In this document: positions 53,063 to 62,406 of the stretch, piece after piece
Position numbering within the stretch: position 1 is the first letter of the stretch
How the letters are laid out: every line of letters starts with the position of its first letter
Assembly: GCF_003173735.1 (NCBI RefSeq)
Contig: NZ_CP029551.1
Span: forward strand, 3,124,001-3,188,000
DNA from: Methylobacterium radiodurans
GTDB lineage: Bacteria; Pseudomonadota; Alphaproteobacteria; Rhizobiales; Beijerinckiaceae
DNA: 64,000 bases
Direction: 5' to 3'
The notes under the pieces: model-generated
What the model was told of the DNA's origin: nothing
What the model saw: only the letters and a program-made list of their open reading frames with translations
Databases searched by the model: none
Translations under genes and position numbers: made by a program

Positions 53063-53520
53063 CCACGACGCCCGCGATCTACGTCGATGCCGATGCCTGC
53101 CCGGTGAAGGACGAGACTTTCCGGGTGGCGGCCCGCTACGGGCTCCACGTCTACGTGGTGGCCAACAGCCTGCTCAACCTGCCGCGCGAGCCCTGGATCG
53201 AGCGGGTGGTGGTCGGCGACGCCCTCGACGCGGCCGACGACTGGATCGCCGAGCGGGCCGGACCGGACGCCATCGTGGTCACGGCCGACGTGCCGCTGGC
53301 GAGCCGCTGTGTGAAGGCAGGCGCCAGCGTGATCGCACCCAACGGCAAGCCGTTCAGCGAATCCTCGGTCGGGATGGCGCTGGCGACCCGGAACCTGATG
53401 CAGGATCTGCGCGAGGCGGGCGTGGTGACGGGCGGCCCGCGGCCGTTCACCCGGCAGGACCGCTCCGCATTCCTGGGCGCCCTCGACCGCGCCGTGAACC
53501 GCCTGCGGCGGGGGCGCTGA
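53059..53520 (+). CDS. YaiI/YqxD (DUF188) family protein
   Basis: A 153-residue protein of the YaiI/YqxD family, with a PIN-like/NYN nuclease fold. The acidic residues expected in a metal site are seen: [13 protein letters not shown] at the start, and [17 protein letters not shown], then PNGKPFSE. The family is widespread but has no settled function. Start ATG 53059 overlaps the stop of the small membrane gene by ATGA. Its presence in a cyclase operon is unusual and may just reflect shared transcription. Confidence 0.93.
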   Translation: MTTTPAIYVDADACPVKDETFRVAARYGLHVYVVANSLLNLPREPWIERVVVGDALDAADDWIAERAGPDAIVVTADVPLASRCVKAGASVIAPNGKPFSESSVGMALATRNLMQDLREAGVVTGGPRPFTRQDRSAFLGALDRAVNRLRRGR

Positions 53521-53525
53521 GGGGA

Positions 53526-53771
53526 TCAGCCCTCGCGCAGGACGAGCGCCCTCAGCGCGTCGTTGATACGGTCCTGCCAGCCCGGTCCGTCCTTCTGGAA
53601 GTGCTCCAGCACGGCGCTGTCGAGGCGCAGGGTCACGCTCTCGCGCACACCCGGCACCGCGGCGGGCGCGCTCGGCGGGGGGCTCTCGGGCTTGCGGGTT
53701 GTCGCCGCCTTGAAGGCGGCCTCCGCCGCCCGGCGCGGATCGGCGGGGCGGCGGTTGCGCATGTCGGACAT
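53526..53771 (-). CDS. BrnA/DUF4415-like antitoxin, solitary
   Basis: An 81-residue protein with the BrnA-type ribbon-helix-helix C-terminus: ESVTLRLDSAVLEHFQKDGPGWQDRINDALRALV. The N-terminal 40 residues are disordered, rich in Arg, Pro and Ala. BrnA normally neutralises the BrnT ribonuclease, encoded just upstream. No BrnT-like gene is present on either side, so this is an orphan antitoxin or a stand-alone regulator. ATG 53771 is used; ATG 53762 is possible. The stop lies six bases from the stop of the convergent YaiI gene. A small Ala/Lys-rich protein is encoded just upstream on the same strand. Confidence 0.85.
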   Translation of the reverse strand: MSDMRNRRPADPRRAAEAAFKAATTRKPESPPPSAPAAVPGVRESVTLRLDSAVLEHFQKDGPGWQDRINDALRALVLREG

Positions 53772-53778
53772 GGCCGGG

Positions 53779-54090
53779 TCAGGCCTTCCGGGCGGACTTC
53801 TTGGCGCCAGCCTTGGCAGCCTTCGCCTCGGCCTTGGCGGCGGCTTCCGCAGCCTTGGCCTGGGCGTCGGCCGCTTCTTTGGCGAGGCGCAGCGCCTTCA
53901 GGCGCGTCGTGCGCTCATCCACCGCCTTGATCTGCGCGAGATGCTCGGCCATCGCCTGCGCGCCCTCGCGGGCCATGCGCTCGGCGCGCTCCGCCCGCTC
54001 GGCGCGGTTCTCGGCCTTGGCCTTGGCTTCCGCCTCGAGATCGCGCACCTCGTCCGCGTCGTCGATCTCGGTGTCGGTGTCGTGGGTCAT
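53779..54090 (-). CDS. Ala/Lys/Glu-rich coiled-coil protein
   Basis: A 103-residue highly charged protein, almost all helix-forming residues. Residues 1-20 are acidic (THDTDTEIDDADEVRDLE); residues 22-103 look like one long coiled coil ending in a basic Ala/Lys tail (AKAGAKKSARKA) reminiscent of histone H1-like proteins. I do not recognise the family and make no functional claim; DNA binding by the tail is possible. ATG 54090 has AGGG upstream. It ends seven bases before the antitoxin start and may share its transcript. Its upstream region is lower in GC than the average. Confidence 0.65.
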   Translation of the reverse strand: MTHDTDTEIDDADEVRDLEAEAKAKAENRAERAERAERMAREGAQAMAEHLAQIKAVDERTTRLKALRLAKEAADAQAKAAEAAAKAEAKAAKAGAKKSARKA

Positions 54091-54304
54091 CCTGTCCCTT
54101 TCTGGCCGCCGCGGGCTCGAGGGCGCGCAACGATCGGCTGGTTCGGGTTCGGCCCGGATGCGGGGTGACGGGCCGTCGTGCCGCTTCGACGGGCGGACAC
54201 TGCCGCGAGAATGCGGCACTCTTCTATGTAGGGCGCCGTTCCGAAAAAGCGAGTTTTACGCTCAAGCCTCGGTCAGGATTCCTCGTCGAGGGTGTCAAAT
54301 CCGC

Positions 54305-55225
54305 TCAGAACAGGGAGATCAGCAGGATACCGGCCGCCATCAGGCCGGCGCCTGCGAGGCGCCGGGACCCTGCACGGCAGACCGGCATGCCGAGCCAGCC
54401 GAAATGGTCCATGGCGATCGAGGTGCAGAGATTGGCGGTGATCAGCAGGCCGTTAAAGGCGCCCGCGCCCACCGTATCGACAAAGAGGAGGCCGCCGAAC
54501 ACCGCCACGGCGCCCGCGAGCCCGCCGAGCGGCGCCCACCAGGGCATGCGGGCGAGGTCGGCCCGCGTCGGCAGCGGCAGGGGCCGCACCGCGAAAATCG
54601 CCAGGAACACGAAGAGGATCGGCAGGAACGAGACGGCCGCCGCCAGCCAGGGATTGACCAGCGCGCCGCGCAGCTGCGCGTTCCAGACGACGCCGAGCGC
54701 CTGGAGCGCGCCCGCCCCGAGCACGAAGGGCATGAGCAGTCGCCCGCCCGCGGGGCGGTCCTCGTCCCGGCCGGCCGGCCGCGCGCGGGCGATCAGCACG
54801 ATGCCCGCGACCATCAGGAGGCCGCCGAGCCAGGGCATCGGCCGGAAGCCGCTGCCGGACAGGCCGAACAGCCCGAGCGCGTCGAGCGCGAGCGAGGTCA
54901 GGATGTTGCCGGTGATGAGCAGGCCGTTGAACGGCCCCGCCCCGACCTTGTCGATGAGCGCGAGGCCGCCGAAGACCGCCACGGCGCCGGCCAGCCCCCC
55001 GAGCGGCGCCCACCAGGGCATGGCGGCGAGCGTTTCGACTGTCGGCAGCGGAATCGGCCGGAGGAGGAACAGCGTCACGAAGACGAAGACGATCGGCGCG
55101 AAGGAGACGGCCGCCGCCAGCCAGGGATTCACGAGGCCGCCGCGCAGGCGCGCGTTCATGGCGTTGCCCAGCGCCTGAAGCGCGCCGGCCGCGAGGATGA
55201 AGGGATAGAGGAGGGCGGGGCTCAC
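54305..55225 (-). CDS. DMT transporter with two fused DUF606 (YdcZ) domains
   Basis: A 306-residue membrane protein made of two copies of the DUF606 unit (about residues 1-148 and 163-306), each with about five membrane segments. Normal DUF606 proteins have 140-150 residues and often occur as two-gene pairs. The two halves share long matching blocks, such as LVNPWLAAAVSF and MPWWAPLGGLAGAVAVFGG, at both protein and DNA level. Substrate is unknown; small multidrug-type or metabolite efflux is guessed from the superfamily. Start is GTG 55225. It lies 10 bp after an ArsB/NhaD-type transporter and may share its transcript. Confidence 0.9.
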   Translation of the reverse strand: MSPALLYPFILAAGALQALGNAMNARLRGGLVNPWLAAAVSFAPIVFVFVTLFLLRPIPLPTVETLAAMPWWAPLGGLAGAVAVFGGLALIDKVGAGPFNGLLITGNILTSLALDALGLFGLSGSGFRPMPWLGGLLMVAGIVLIARARPAGRDEDRPAGGRLLMPFVLGAGALQALGVVWNAQLRGALVNPWLAAAVSFLPILFVFLAIFAVRPLPLPTRADLARMPWWAPLGGLAGAVAVFGGLLFVDTVGAGAFNGLLITANLCTSIAMDHFGWLGMPVCRAGSRRLAGAGLMAAGILLISLF

Positions 55226-55235
55226 GGCGACACCT

Positions 55236-56501
55236 TCAGACGAGCAGGAGCGCGGCGAGCGCCAGGATCAGGGCCGGCGGCATCACCACGAGGCCGAGCT
55301 TGAGGAAGCGCCAGGCCGAGACGTGCTCGCCCTCGCGCCGGATCGCCGTGAGCCAGAGGATGGTGGCCAGCGACCCGGTGACCGAGAGGTTCGGCCCGAG
55401 ATCGACGCCGATCAGGATGGCGCCCGCGATCCTGCGCGAGACCTCGGCCTCCTGGACGGCGGCGCCGGCCAGGAGCCCGGCCGGCAGGTTGTTGACGAGG
55501 TTCGTACCGAAGGCGACGAGGGCACCGCCCGCCCAGGCTGTGGCGGCCGGATCCGCGGAGGCCCAGGCCCGCAGGGTGTCGGCGAGCAGGCGCAGGACGC
55601 CCGTCGTCTCCAGCGCCTCGACCAGCACGAAGAGCCCCGCCACAAGCGGCAGCACGCCCCAGGAGACGTCGCGCACCACATCGACTAGGCCGCCGCGCCG
55701 GATCATGAGGACCACGAGCGTGGTGGCGACACCGGCCGCGAAGGTCGGCAGGCCGAGATCGATGCCCGCGGCCGAGGCGGCGATCAGCGCGCCCGCCGTC
55801 GCCAGGATGCCGGCGGCCGCGACCTTGCCGCCGGTGCCGAGCGGCGCGGTCTCGACCTCCGCGGCCAGCGTCATGGCCTTCAGGGCGCCGTTCTGGGTGA
55901 TGCGCAGGGCGACGTAGGTGGCGAGGATCGCGGCCGCCGAGGGCAGGCCGAAGGTGCGCAGCCATTCCGCCAGCGGGGGCATGTGCTCGGCGAAGACCAC
56001 GAGGTTCGCCGGGTTCGAGATCGGCAGCACGAAGCTCGCCGCGTTGGCGATGAAGGCGCAGATGAAGAGGTAGGGCAGGGGATCCTGCGCCCGGGCGGCC
56101 CGGGCGGCGGCGTAGACGGCCGGCGTCAGCACCACCGCGCAGGCGTCGTTCGAGAGGAACACCGTGACGAGCGTGCCGACCGCGTAGACGAGCAGGAACA
56201 GGCGCGTGGCCGAGCCGCGCGCCGCCCGCACCGCGAGCCCGGCCAGCCAGTCGAACAGCCCCTCCTTCCGGGCGATCTCGGCCAGCAGCATCATGCCGAC
56301 GAGGAAGAGGTAGACGTCCGTCCCCTTCAGCACCCCGGCCCAGGCGGTTCCGGGCGGCAGGAGGCCCAGCACCACCAGTGCGGCAGCGCCGAGCACCGCC
56401 CAGATCGCCTCGGGCCAGCCCATCGGCCGCACGATGACGCCGAGCGTCGCCAGCCCCGCGATCCCCCAGGTCGCGAGGTTCGGTGTCAGTGAGGCACCCA
56501 T
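55236..56501 (-). CDS. ArsB/NhaD-type (ion transporter superfamily) permease
   Basis: A 421-residue protein with about 11-12 membrane segments. It fits the ArsB/CitMHS-type branch: FLVGMMLLAEIARKEGLFDWLA, FLSNDACAVVLTPAVYA (the hairpin with the Asn-Asp substrate site), NAASFVLPISNPANLVVF and NLVNNLPAGLL. ArsB exports arsenite; no arsenic resistance regulator, reductase or metallochaperone is near, so arsenite is only one candidate and anion or Na+/H+ exchange others. ATG 56501 matches the family. It is flanked by an MFS gene (33 bp upstream) and the DMT gene (10 bp downstream). Confidence 0.9.
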   Translation of the reverse strand: MGASLTPNLATWGIAGLATLGVIVRPMGWPEAIWAVLGAAALVVLGLLPPGTAWAGVLKGTDVYLFLVGMMLLAEIARKEGLFDWLAGLAVRAARGSATRLFLLVYAVGTLVTVFLSNDACAVVLTPAVYAAARAARAQDPLPYLFICAFIANAASFVLPISNPANLVVFAEHMPPLAEWLRTFGLPSAAAILATYVALRITQNGALKAMTLAAEVETAPLGTGGKVAAAGILATAGALIAASAAGIDLGLPTFAAGVATTLVVLMIRRGGLVDVVRDVSWGVLPLVAGLFVLVEALETTGVLRLLADTLRAWASADPAATAWAGGALVAFGTNLVNNLPAGLLAGAAVQEAEVSRRIAGAILIGVDLGPNLSVTGSLATILWLTAIRREGEHVSAWRFLKLGLVVMPPALILALAALLLV

Positions 56502-56534
56502 GCGGCGCGGATCTTTCGGTGTGCGAGGGCGGGA

Positions 56535-57854
56535 TCAGGCGGCGGCGGGGGCGAGGCGGCGGTCTCCCGGCCTGCTGCCGGGCGTGCTGCCCGGCTTGGC
56601 TCCCGGCGGCGTGTAGCCGTAGGTCTCGGGCATCAGGACCAGGTAGGCCAGGAAGGCGAGACCCGCGATCCCGGCGAGCGCCAGGAAGGCCACGGAGAAG
56701 CCGGCCCAGACGATCAGCGCGCCGGCGAGCGTCGCGCTGAAGGCGGCGCCGAGCCCCTGGGCGGTCGCCACCGCCCCCTGCGCGGCGTTGAAGCGGCCGG
56801 TGCCGCGGGTGAGGTCGGCCACCACCACGGGGAAGAGCGCGCCGTAGATCCCCGCCCCGATCCCGTCGAGGAGCTGTACGCCGACGAGCCAGAACGGGTT
56901 GTCGGAGAAGGTGTAGAGCACGCCGCGCAGGGCCAGCACCCCGAAGGCCGCGAGAAAGATCGGCTTGCGGCCGATCGCGTCGGCCCGGGCACCGACGAAG
57001 ACCGCCACCGGCACCATCACGCACTGCGCCGCAACGATGCAGACCGCGATGAGCGAGGTCGCATGGTCCTTGCCCGAGAGCTTGGTGAGGAGCTGGCCCA
57101 CCGAGGGCAGCATCGCGGCGTTGGCGAGGTGGAAGGCGGCGCAAAGGAGCGCGAAGAGCAGCAGCGTGCGGTTCTGGACGAGCGCGCCGAGGCCCGAGGG
57201 CTGCTCGTCGCCCGAGCCCTCCTGGTGGTCGAGGCCGCGGGCGAGGTCGTCGTCGATGGCCCGCGCCGGGATCATCAGCATCGCGCCGATCGAGGCCGCG
57301 GCGAGCAGCGCCATCAGCCAGAACACCACGATGGGCCCGAAATAGTAGGCGGTGGCGCCCGCGATCGCGGCCGAGACGGCGTTGCCCGCGTGGTTGAAGC
57401 CCTCATTGCGGCCGATGCGCTTGGCGAACGCCTTCGGGCCGACGACGCCCAGCGTGATGGCGGCGAGCGCGGGCGGGAAGATCGCGCCCGCGATGCCGGC
57501 GACCGACTGGGTGGCGGCAACGAGCCAGAAGCTCTGGATGAAGGGCAGGGCGAGCGAGCTGAGCGTCACAGCGACCGCGGCGGCGATCACCACGAGCCGC
57601 TTGGCCCTGGTGCGGTCGATCAGGGCGCCGGCCGGGGTCTGGGCGATCAGCCCGGCGATGCCCGAGATGGTGATGACGAGGCCGATCGTCGCCTCGTTCC
57701 AGCCCTGGTCCGGCCCGCGCACCGCGAGCAGGTAGATCGCCAGGTAGGGCCCGAGTCCGTCGCGCACGTCGGCCAGGAAGAAGTTGAGCGCGTCGAGGCC
57801 GCGCAGGGCGCGTGGCGAGGGCGCAGTGGCGCCCGCATCGGCAGCAGGGGTCAT
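56535..57854 (-). CDS. MFS transporter
   Basis: A 439-residue major facilitator with 12 predicted segments. The first segment LDALNFFLADVRDGLGPYLAIYLL and the loop TPAGALIDRTRAKR match a branch common in proteobacteria and annotated only as MFS efflux. The second-half loop GARADAIGRKP is intact. The C-terminal tail (PGAKPGSTPGSRPGDRRLAP) is Pro/Gly rich and disordered. ATG 57854 has GAG upstream. It starts a leftward series of three transporters. Substrate unknown. Confidence 0.9.
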   Translation of the reverse strand: MTPAADAGATAPSPRALRGLDALNFFLADVRDGLGPYLAIYLLAVRGPDQGWNEATIGLVITISGIAGLIAQTPAGALIDRTRAKRLVVIAAAVAVTLSSLALPFIQSFWLVAATQSVAGIAGAIFPPALAAITLGVVGPKAFAKRIGRNEGFNHAGNAVSAAIAGATAYYFGPIVVFWLMALLAAASIGAMLMIPARAIDDDLARGLDHQEGSGDEQPSGLGALVQNRTLLLFALLCAAFHLANAAMLPSVGQLLTKLSGKDHATSLIAVCIVAAQCVMVPVAVFVGARADAIGRKPIFLAAFGVLALRGVLYTFSDNPFWLVGVQLLDGIGAGIYGALFPVVVADLTRGTGRFNAAQGAVATAQGLGAAFSATLAGALIVWAGFSVAFLALAGIAGLAFLAYLVLMPETYGYTPPGAKPGSTPGSRPGDRRLAPAAA

Positions 57855-57961
57855 GGAGATCTCGGCAGGCGCGGCGCCCGTTGCGCCGCGCGGCCAAGCC
57901 TTTTCCGGGGCTGCGGTTCCGGCGGCCCCGGCACACGAGTGCGTGAACCGCGGGATAACGC

Positions 57962-58999
57962 TCAGCGCACCCGGTAGTTCAACGGAATCGTGACCGTCAG
58001 GCTGGGCTGAGTCACGCCCGCGGGCGCCGGCGGCAGGCTGCCGCGCACGGCGCCGAGCGCGGCGCTGTCGATCTGGCCGACGCCGCTGCTGCGCGCGAGA
58101 CCCGCGCCGCTGACGGCGCCCGAGCGCATCACGGTGAAGCGCACGACGGCGGTGCCGCCGCTTGTGCCGGCAGCGGCTCCCGCGTTCATGCGGCCGTGGA
58201 TCGCCGCGCTGATCGCGCCGGTCCACTGGCGCATCGCGCTCGGGTCGCTGCCCGCCGCGGCACGGCCGGCGGCATTCTGGCGCGATGACGCGGCGGAGGC
58301 GCGCTCGGCGCCCTCGGCTGCGCGGGACTCGCGCGCCCGCGCCTCGCGCTGAGCCTTCAGCTTGGCCTCGCGCAGCTCCTCACGGCGCTTCTCCAGCATC
58401 TCCTCGCGCTTCTTGGCTTCGCGCTGGGCCTTCAGCTTCGCCTCGCGCTCCGCCTTGAGCTTAGCCAGATCCGGCTTCGGCTTCTCCGGCTCGACGGGCT
58501 TCGGAGCCTCGGCGACGGTCGGCGGCGGGGGCGCCAGCGCCTCGGCCTCGGGCGCGGTTGAGGTGATGACCTGGCTCTCCGGCTCGATCGGCCGGGCGTC
58601 CGGCGGCGCCTCGGTCAGGGCCTGGGTCTGCGGCGGGGCCTCGGCGGGTGTCTCCTCGGGCTTGACCTCGGCGACCTCGGGCGGCGGCGGCGGGGTCGTC
58701 GCCTCCTCGACCGGCTGCTCGGTGGGCTGCTGTTCGGGCGGCGTCTCGACGGCGGCCTGGTTCTCCAGCACCGACTCGGTCTGCGCCTCGGTCATCAGGG
58801 GCGCGAGATCGACCGTGACCTGCTGCTCGCCGGGCGGGGCCGGCGGCGCGAGGCGCAGGAAAGTGATCGCGAGCAGCGCGCCCGCGTGCAGGACGAACGC
58901 GACGAGGAAGGCCGCGACAAGCCCAGAAGGGCGGCTCCCCGGCCCGTCGGGCGCGAGGCCGGCGAGGTCGGACCCGGCGGGCATGGACGTACCGCTCAT
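57962..58999 (-). CDS. tonB: Energy transducer TonB
   Basis: A 345-residue TonB. One membrane anchor (about 27-49) is followed by a Pro/Glu-rich spacer that spans the periplasm, a Lys/Arg/Glu coiled-coil region (about 175-240), and a C-terminal TonB fold (about 255-345) ending LPLNYRVR-like (IPLNYRVR). It passes proton-motive energy from ExbB/ExbD to outer-membrane receptors for iron or other nutrients. The start lies four bases after exbD. The long coiled coil is unusual compared with E. coli TonB (239 residues) but seen in Methylobacterium. No receptor gene is adjacent. Confidence 0.93.
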   Translation of the reverse strand: MSGTSMPAGSDLAGLAPDGPGSRPSGLVAAFLVAFVLHAGALLAITFLRLAPPAPPGEQQVTVDLAPLMTEAQTESVLENQAAVETPPEQQPTEQPVEEATTPPPPPEVAEVKPEETPAEAPPQTQALTEAPPDARPIEPESQVITSTAPEAEALAPPPPTVAEAPKPVEPEKPKPDLAKLKAEREAKLKAQREAKKREEMLEKRREELREAKLKAQREARARESRAAEGAERASAASSRQNAAGRAAAGSDPSAMRQWTGAISAAIHGRMNAGAAAGTSGGTAVVRFTVMRSGAVSGAGLARSSGVGQIDSAALGAVRGSLPPAPAGVTQPSLTVTIPLNYRVR

Positions 59000-59003
59000 G
59001 GGA

Positions 59004-59489
59004 TCAGCGCGCCGTCCCGCCGCTCGCGGGCGCCGCGGCGCCGGGGGCAGCCCCGCCCGGAGACTGGGCGATCAACGACACCTTGGTGAAGCCCGCCTGA
59101 CCGACGAGGCCCATCACCTCCATGACCTTGCCGTAGGGCACGTCGCGGTCGCCGCGCACCAGCACGACCTGGTCCTTGTTCTCGGCGGCCATCGCCCGCA
59201 GACGCGCCGTCAGACCCTCGGTGGTGAAGACCTCCTTGGCGATGGAGGGCTGGCCCTCCTTGTCGACGGTGACCTCCATCGGCTTCTGCGACTGGGCCAC
59301 CTTGGCGGCGGCGGTCTTGGGCAGCTGCACCGGCACGCCGGTCGTCATCAGGGGGGCCGCCACCATGAAGATGATCAGCAGCACCAGCATCACGTCGACC
59401 ATTGGGGTGACGTTGATCTCGGACATCGGGGTCGCGTCGAGGCCGTCCTCGTCGTCGCCCCCGCTCGCGCGGATCGAACCCATCGCCAT
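59004..59489 (-). CDS. exbD: ExbD/TolR family energy transducer component
   Basis: A 161-residue inner-membrane protein with one segment (about 29-47) in [19 protein letters not shown]; the conserved Asp in VDVML is the proton-channel residue. The periplasmic domain (about 65-145) has the expected [19 protein letters not shown] fold. The end is an Ala/Pro/Gly-rich tail. ATG 59489 has GGAGG seven bases upstream. It sits between exbB and tonB. TolR would be an alternative, but the tonB neighbour favours ExbD. Confidence 0.95.
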   Translation of the reverse strand: MAMGSIRASGGDDEDGLDATPMSEINVTPMVDVMLVLLIIFMVAAPLMTTGVPVQLPKTAAAKVAQSQKPMEVTVDKEGQPSIAKEVFTTEGLTARLRAMAAENKDQVVLVRGDRDVPYGKVMEVMGLVGQAGFTKVSLIAQSPGGAAPGAAAPASGGTAR

Positions 59490-59621
59490 CGGGCGTCCTC
59501 CGGGCTGGCGGCCGGCCGCTCTCGCGGGCGCCGCGCAGGCATATGCATTGCGGGAGACCCCGCCGCACCGGGGGGCGGGGCCGTGACGCGGGCGCGCTCG
59601 CGCCCGCCGGTTCGGGGTAGG

Positions 59622-60320
<699 letters not shown>

Positions 60321-60468
60321 CGGGGGCTCCTCAGGTCATCGGGTCGGGTTGCGGCCAAGCCCTCACGCGCAATGGCCTCTGGCCGCCGGGCGCATCCGCG
60401 CCGGGCAGCCGGTCGTCTTCGGGGCGGACGCCGCGGCCTGCCTGACCCGCGGCGTCCTGATGATCGGA

Positions 60469-60969
60469 TCACCGATCGAGGGGAACGCCGGCCTTGGTCT
60501 CGGTCTCGGTGCGCTCCAGGCATCCCTCCCGGCCGCCCTCGCCGCCCTCGCAGGCCAGCACGTCGTTCAAGAGAACGCGGCCGATCTTCGGGCAGGTGAT
60601 GCCGGCGAACTCGAACAGCTTCACGGTAGTCTTGCGGGCGGGCAGCGGCCCGAGCTCGACGGCGACCCGCTTCTGCGCCACGCCCTCGGTGTCGAAGGCG
60701 AAGAGATCGACCTTGTAGGACTTGATCGCGGGCCCCTTCAGGTTGTCGACCACGACGGTCGCGCGGCAGGCCTCGCCCGAGGCCTCCAGTCGGTTCAGCT
60801 GCAACCGGATCGGCGCCCCAGCGGCGGCCGGCGCGCTCGTGGCCGCGGCATCCTGGGCGCGGGCGGCCCCGGCGAGCGCGACCGAGAGGCCGAGCGCGGC
60901 GAGGCCGCACCGAACACCCGGGCTGCGCCTGCTCCCTGCGCCCCGCATCGACACCTGCTGTGCGACCAT
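60469..60969 (-). CDS. Exported protein of unknown function upstream of exbB
   Basis: A 166-residue periplasmic protein. A signal peptide of about 40 residues follows a basic, Arg-rich start (MRGAGSRRSPG), with hydrophobic core LAALGLSVALAGAARA. The mature part has a beta-rich fold with three Cys (EACRATVVVD, GITCPKIGRVLL and LACEGGEGG; a fourth near GCLER), so one or two disulfides are likely. I recognise similar proteins annotated only as hypothetical next to ExbB genes in Methylobacterium. ATG 60969 and GTG 60972 are adjacent possible starts; ATG 60948 is a third. The 148-bp gap to exbB allows a joint transcript. Confidence 0.78.
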   Translation of the reverse strand: MVAQQVSMRGAGSRRSPGVRCGLAALGLSVALAGAARAQDAAATSAPAAAGAPIRLQLNRLEASGEACRATVVVDNLKGPAIKSYKVDLFAFDTEGVAQKRVAVELGPLPARKTTVKLFEFAGITCPKIGRVLLNDVLACEGGEGGREGCLERTETETKAGVPLDR

Positions 60970-61023
60970 CACCGTTGCGTCTTCCTCTCTCGCGTCTCGA
61001 ACTCGCGCGCCGGCCGGGCGGCT

Positions 61024-61521
61024 TCAGTGCAGGGCCGAACCGGCGGGCCTGCGCGGCACGCTGCTCCCGAGCCGGTCCGCCGCCGCGTCGATCGACCCGA
61101 CCGCCGCCCGCAGCGCGGCCACGAGCCGGGGCGCCTCGGCCCGGCCGGTGATCTCGGCCGCACCCCGCGCCACCTCGTCCCAGAGGCAGCGCCGGCCGCG
61201 GCCGATCAGCCCCACCAGGGCGCATTCGTGCCCAGTGACGCGGCAGCAGGTCGCGGGCATGAAGGACCAGTCCCGGTCCCGCTCCGCCCGCAGCGCGCGC
61301 ACGATACCAACCACGCCCGCAACGAAGCGCCCTCCCTCGTCCGGCCCGAGCAGTTGCTCGGCCCCGTCGAAGGCCGCCTCCCAGCAGGCCACGTCGCCCG
61401 TCAGGTAGCCGGCCGCGACGAAGCGGGCGACCGACAGCGCAAGCACGTCCGCGTCGTCGCCGCAGACATCGACCACGCGCGGCAGCGCGATGTGGCCGGG
61501 CGGGCTGGACGACGCGGTCAT
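61024..61521 (-). CDS. Unknown 165-residue protein with a Cys cluster
   Basis: I do not recognise the family. No signal peptide or membrane segment; it looks cytoplasmic and mostly helical. Seven Cys residues are present (20, 46, 92, 93, 100, 112 plus others near), with TCCRVTGHEC (91-100) and RRCLWDE (110-116) forming a cluster that also has a His; a metal or heme site is conceivable. ATG 61521 has GGAGG five bases upstream, a strong start signal. It may share a promoter direction with the next gene downstream (60469-60969), 54 bp away. The name in related genomes is hypothetical. Confidence 0.65.
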   Translation of the reverse strand: MTASSSPPGHIALPRVVDVCGDDADVLALSVARFVAAGYLTGDVACWEAAFDGAEQLLGPDEGGRFVAGVVGIVRALRAERDRDWSFMPATCCRVTGHECALVGLIGRGRRCLWDEVARGAAEITGRAEAPRLVAALRAAVGSIDAAADRLGSSVPRRPAGSALH

Positions 61522-61834
61522 GGAGCCTCCGGTCTTCGGCCGCACGCCGTGGCCCGGCGGCTGCATCCCTGCGGGGGCGATATCGCGGGACGGCGCCCCG
61601 GATCAAGGTCTGCCTCGAAATTCAGAGCAGTTCCAAACTGTTACTCAAGACCCGATTGGAGCCTGCAGAAGGTTGCCGACAGTATTGCCGAATCATCCCG
61701 GCCTCATCCACGGCGACGAAATCCGCTCTGGCCCGGGACAGACCCGCCCAGCACCGACAACGGCGTGTAGGGTGGCCGCATCCAGCATCCGGAGCGGTGG
61801 TCCGGCCGCCCGCCGGGCCGCGGAAAGCGCCTCC

Positions 61835-61863
61835 CTTGATGCCCAGCGCGGCGCCTTCCATAT
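61835..61863 (+). promoter_or_regulatory. Candidate RpoH (sigma-32) promoter of hsp20
   Basis: CTTGAT, 15 bp, then TTCCATAT. This fits the heat-shock consensus CTTGAA / CCCCATNT and lies about 115 bp before hsp20. RNA would start near 61870, giving a leader of about 105 nt. Confidence 0.6.
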
Positions 61864-61934
61864 CTTTCCGCGATCCGGCACGGCCGGGCGGGAGCGCTGC
61901 CGCGGCGGGCTCCGCGACACGGGGTGCCCACAGG

Positions 61935-61964
61935 CCTTCGCGGGCCCGGGGCCCCGCCTGAAGG
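61935..61964 (+). promoter_or_regulatory. Hairpin hiding the hsp20 Shine-Dalgarno
   Basis: CCTTC (61935-61939) pairs with GAAGG (61960-61964), inner CGGG with CCCG, with a two-base bulge. GAAGGA is the ribosome site 12 nt before the ATG. The arrangement resembles an RNA thermometer; it has no ROSE-type UUGCU motif in the right place. Confidence 0.45.
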
Positions 61965-61977
61965 ACGCTTGCCTGCG

Positions 61978-62406
61978 ATGACCCGTCCCTCCCCGTTCGG
62001 ACACCCCTTCCTGCTCGGCTTCGACGAGATCGAGCAGGCGCTGGACCGGGTGTCGAAGGCCGCCAACGACGGCTACCCCCCCTATAACATCGAGCGCGTG
62101 CCCCGCACCGAGCGGGAGCCCGAGCGCCTGCGCATCACGCTGGCGGTGGCGGGCTTCACCCGCGACCAGCTCGACGTGATGCTGGAAGAGAACCAGCTCG
62201 TGGTGCGCGGCCGGCAGGTCGAGGAGCGCGAGCGGCACTTCCTGCACCGCGGCATCGCGGCGCGCCAGTTCCAGCGTGCCTTCCTGCTCGCCGACGGCAT
62301 GGAGGTGCTGGGCGCCGACCTCCAGAACGGACTCCTGTCGATCGACCTCGCCCGCCCCGAACCGGAGCGCGTGGTGCGCAAGATCGCGATCTCAGCGCGG
62401 GATTGA
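61978..62406 (+). CDS. Small heat-shock protein Hsp20
   Basis: A 142-residue alpha-crystallin chaperone of the HspA/IbpA type that holds unfolding proteins in the cytoplasm. The start FLLGFDEIEQALDRVSKAANDGYPPYNIERV is typical of the alphaproteobacterial class A Hsp20; the crystallin domain (about 35-130) includes LRITLAVAGFTRDQLDVML and the ending LLSIDLARPEPERVV. The conserved I-x-I/V tail motif that docks neighbouring subunits reads RKIAISARD. A RpoH-like promoter and a leader hairpin precede it. A DUF1150 gene follows, a common pair in Hyphomicrobiales. Confidence 0.95.
   Translation: MTRPSPFGHPFLLGFDEIEQALDRVSKAANDGYPPYNIERVPRTEREPERLRITLAVAGFTRDQLDVMLEENQLVVRGRQVEERERHFLHRGIAARQFQRAFLLADGMEVLGADLQNGLLSIDLARPEPERVVRKIAISARD

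Larger units (their letters stand above)
61522..61977. other. 456-bp region upstream of hsp20
   Basis: A divergent control region between the Cys-cluster gene and hsp20. 61615-61700 is less GC-rich than its surroundings. It holds the heat-shock promoter (61835-61863) and the hsp20 leader with a Shine-Dalgarno-hiding hairpin (61935-61964). No gene is evident. Confidence 0.6.
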
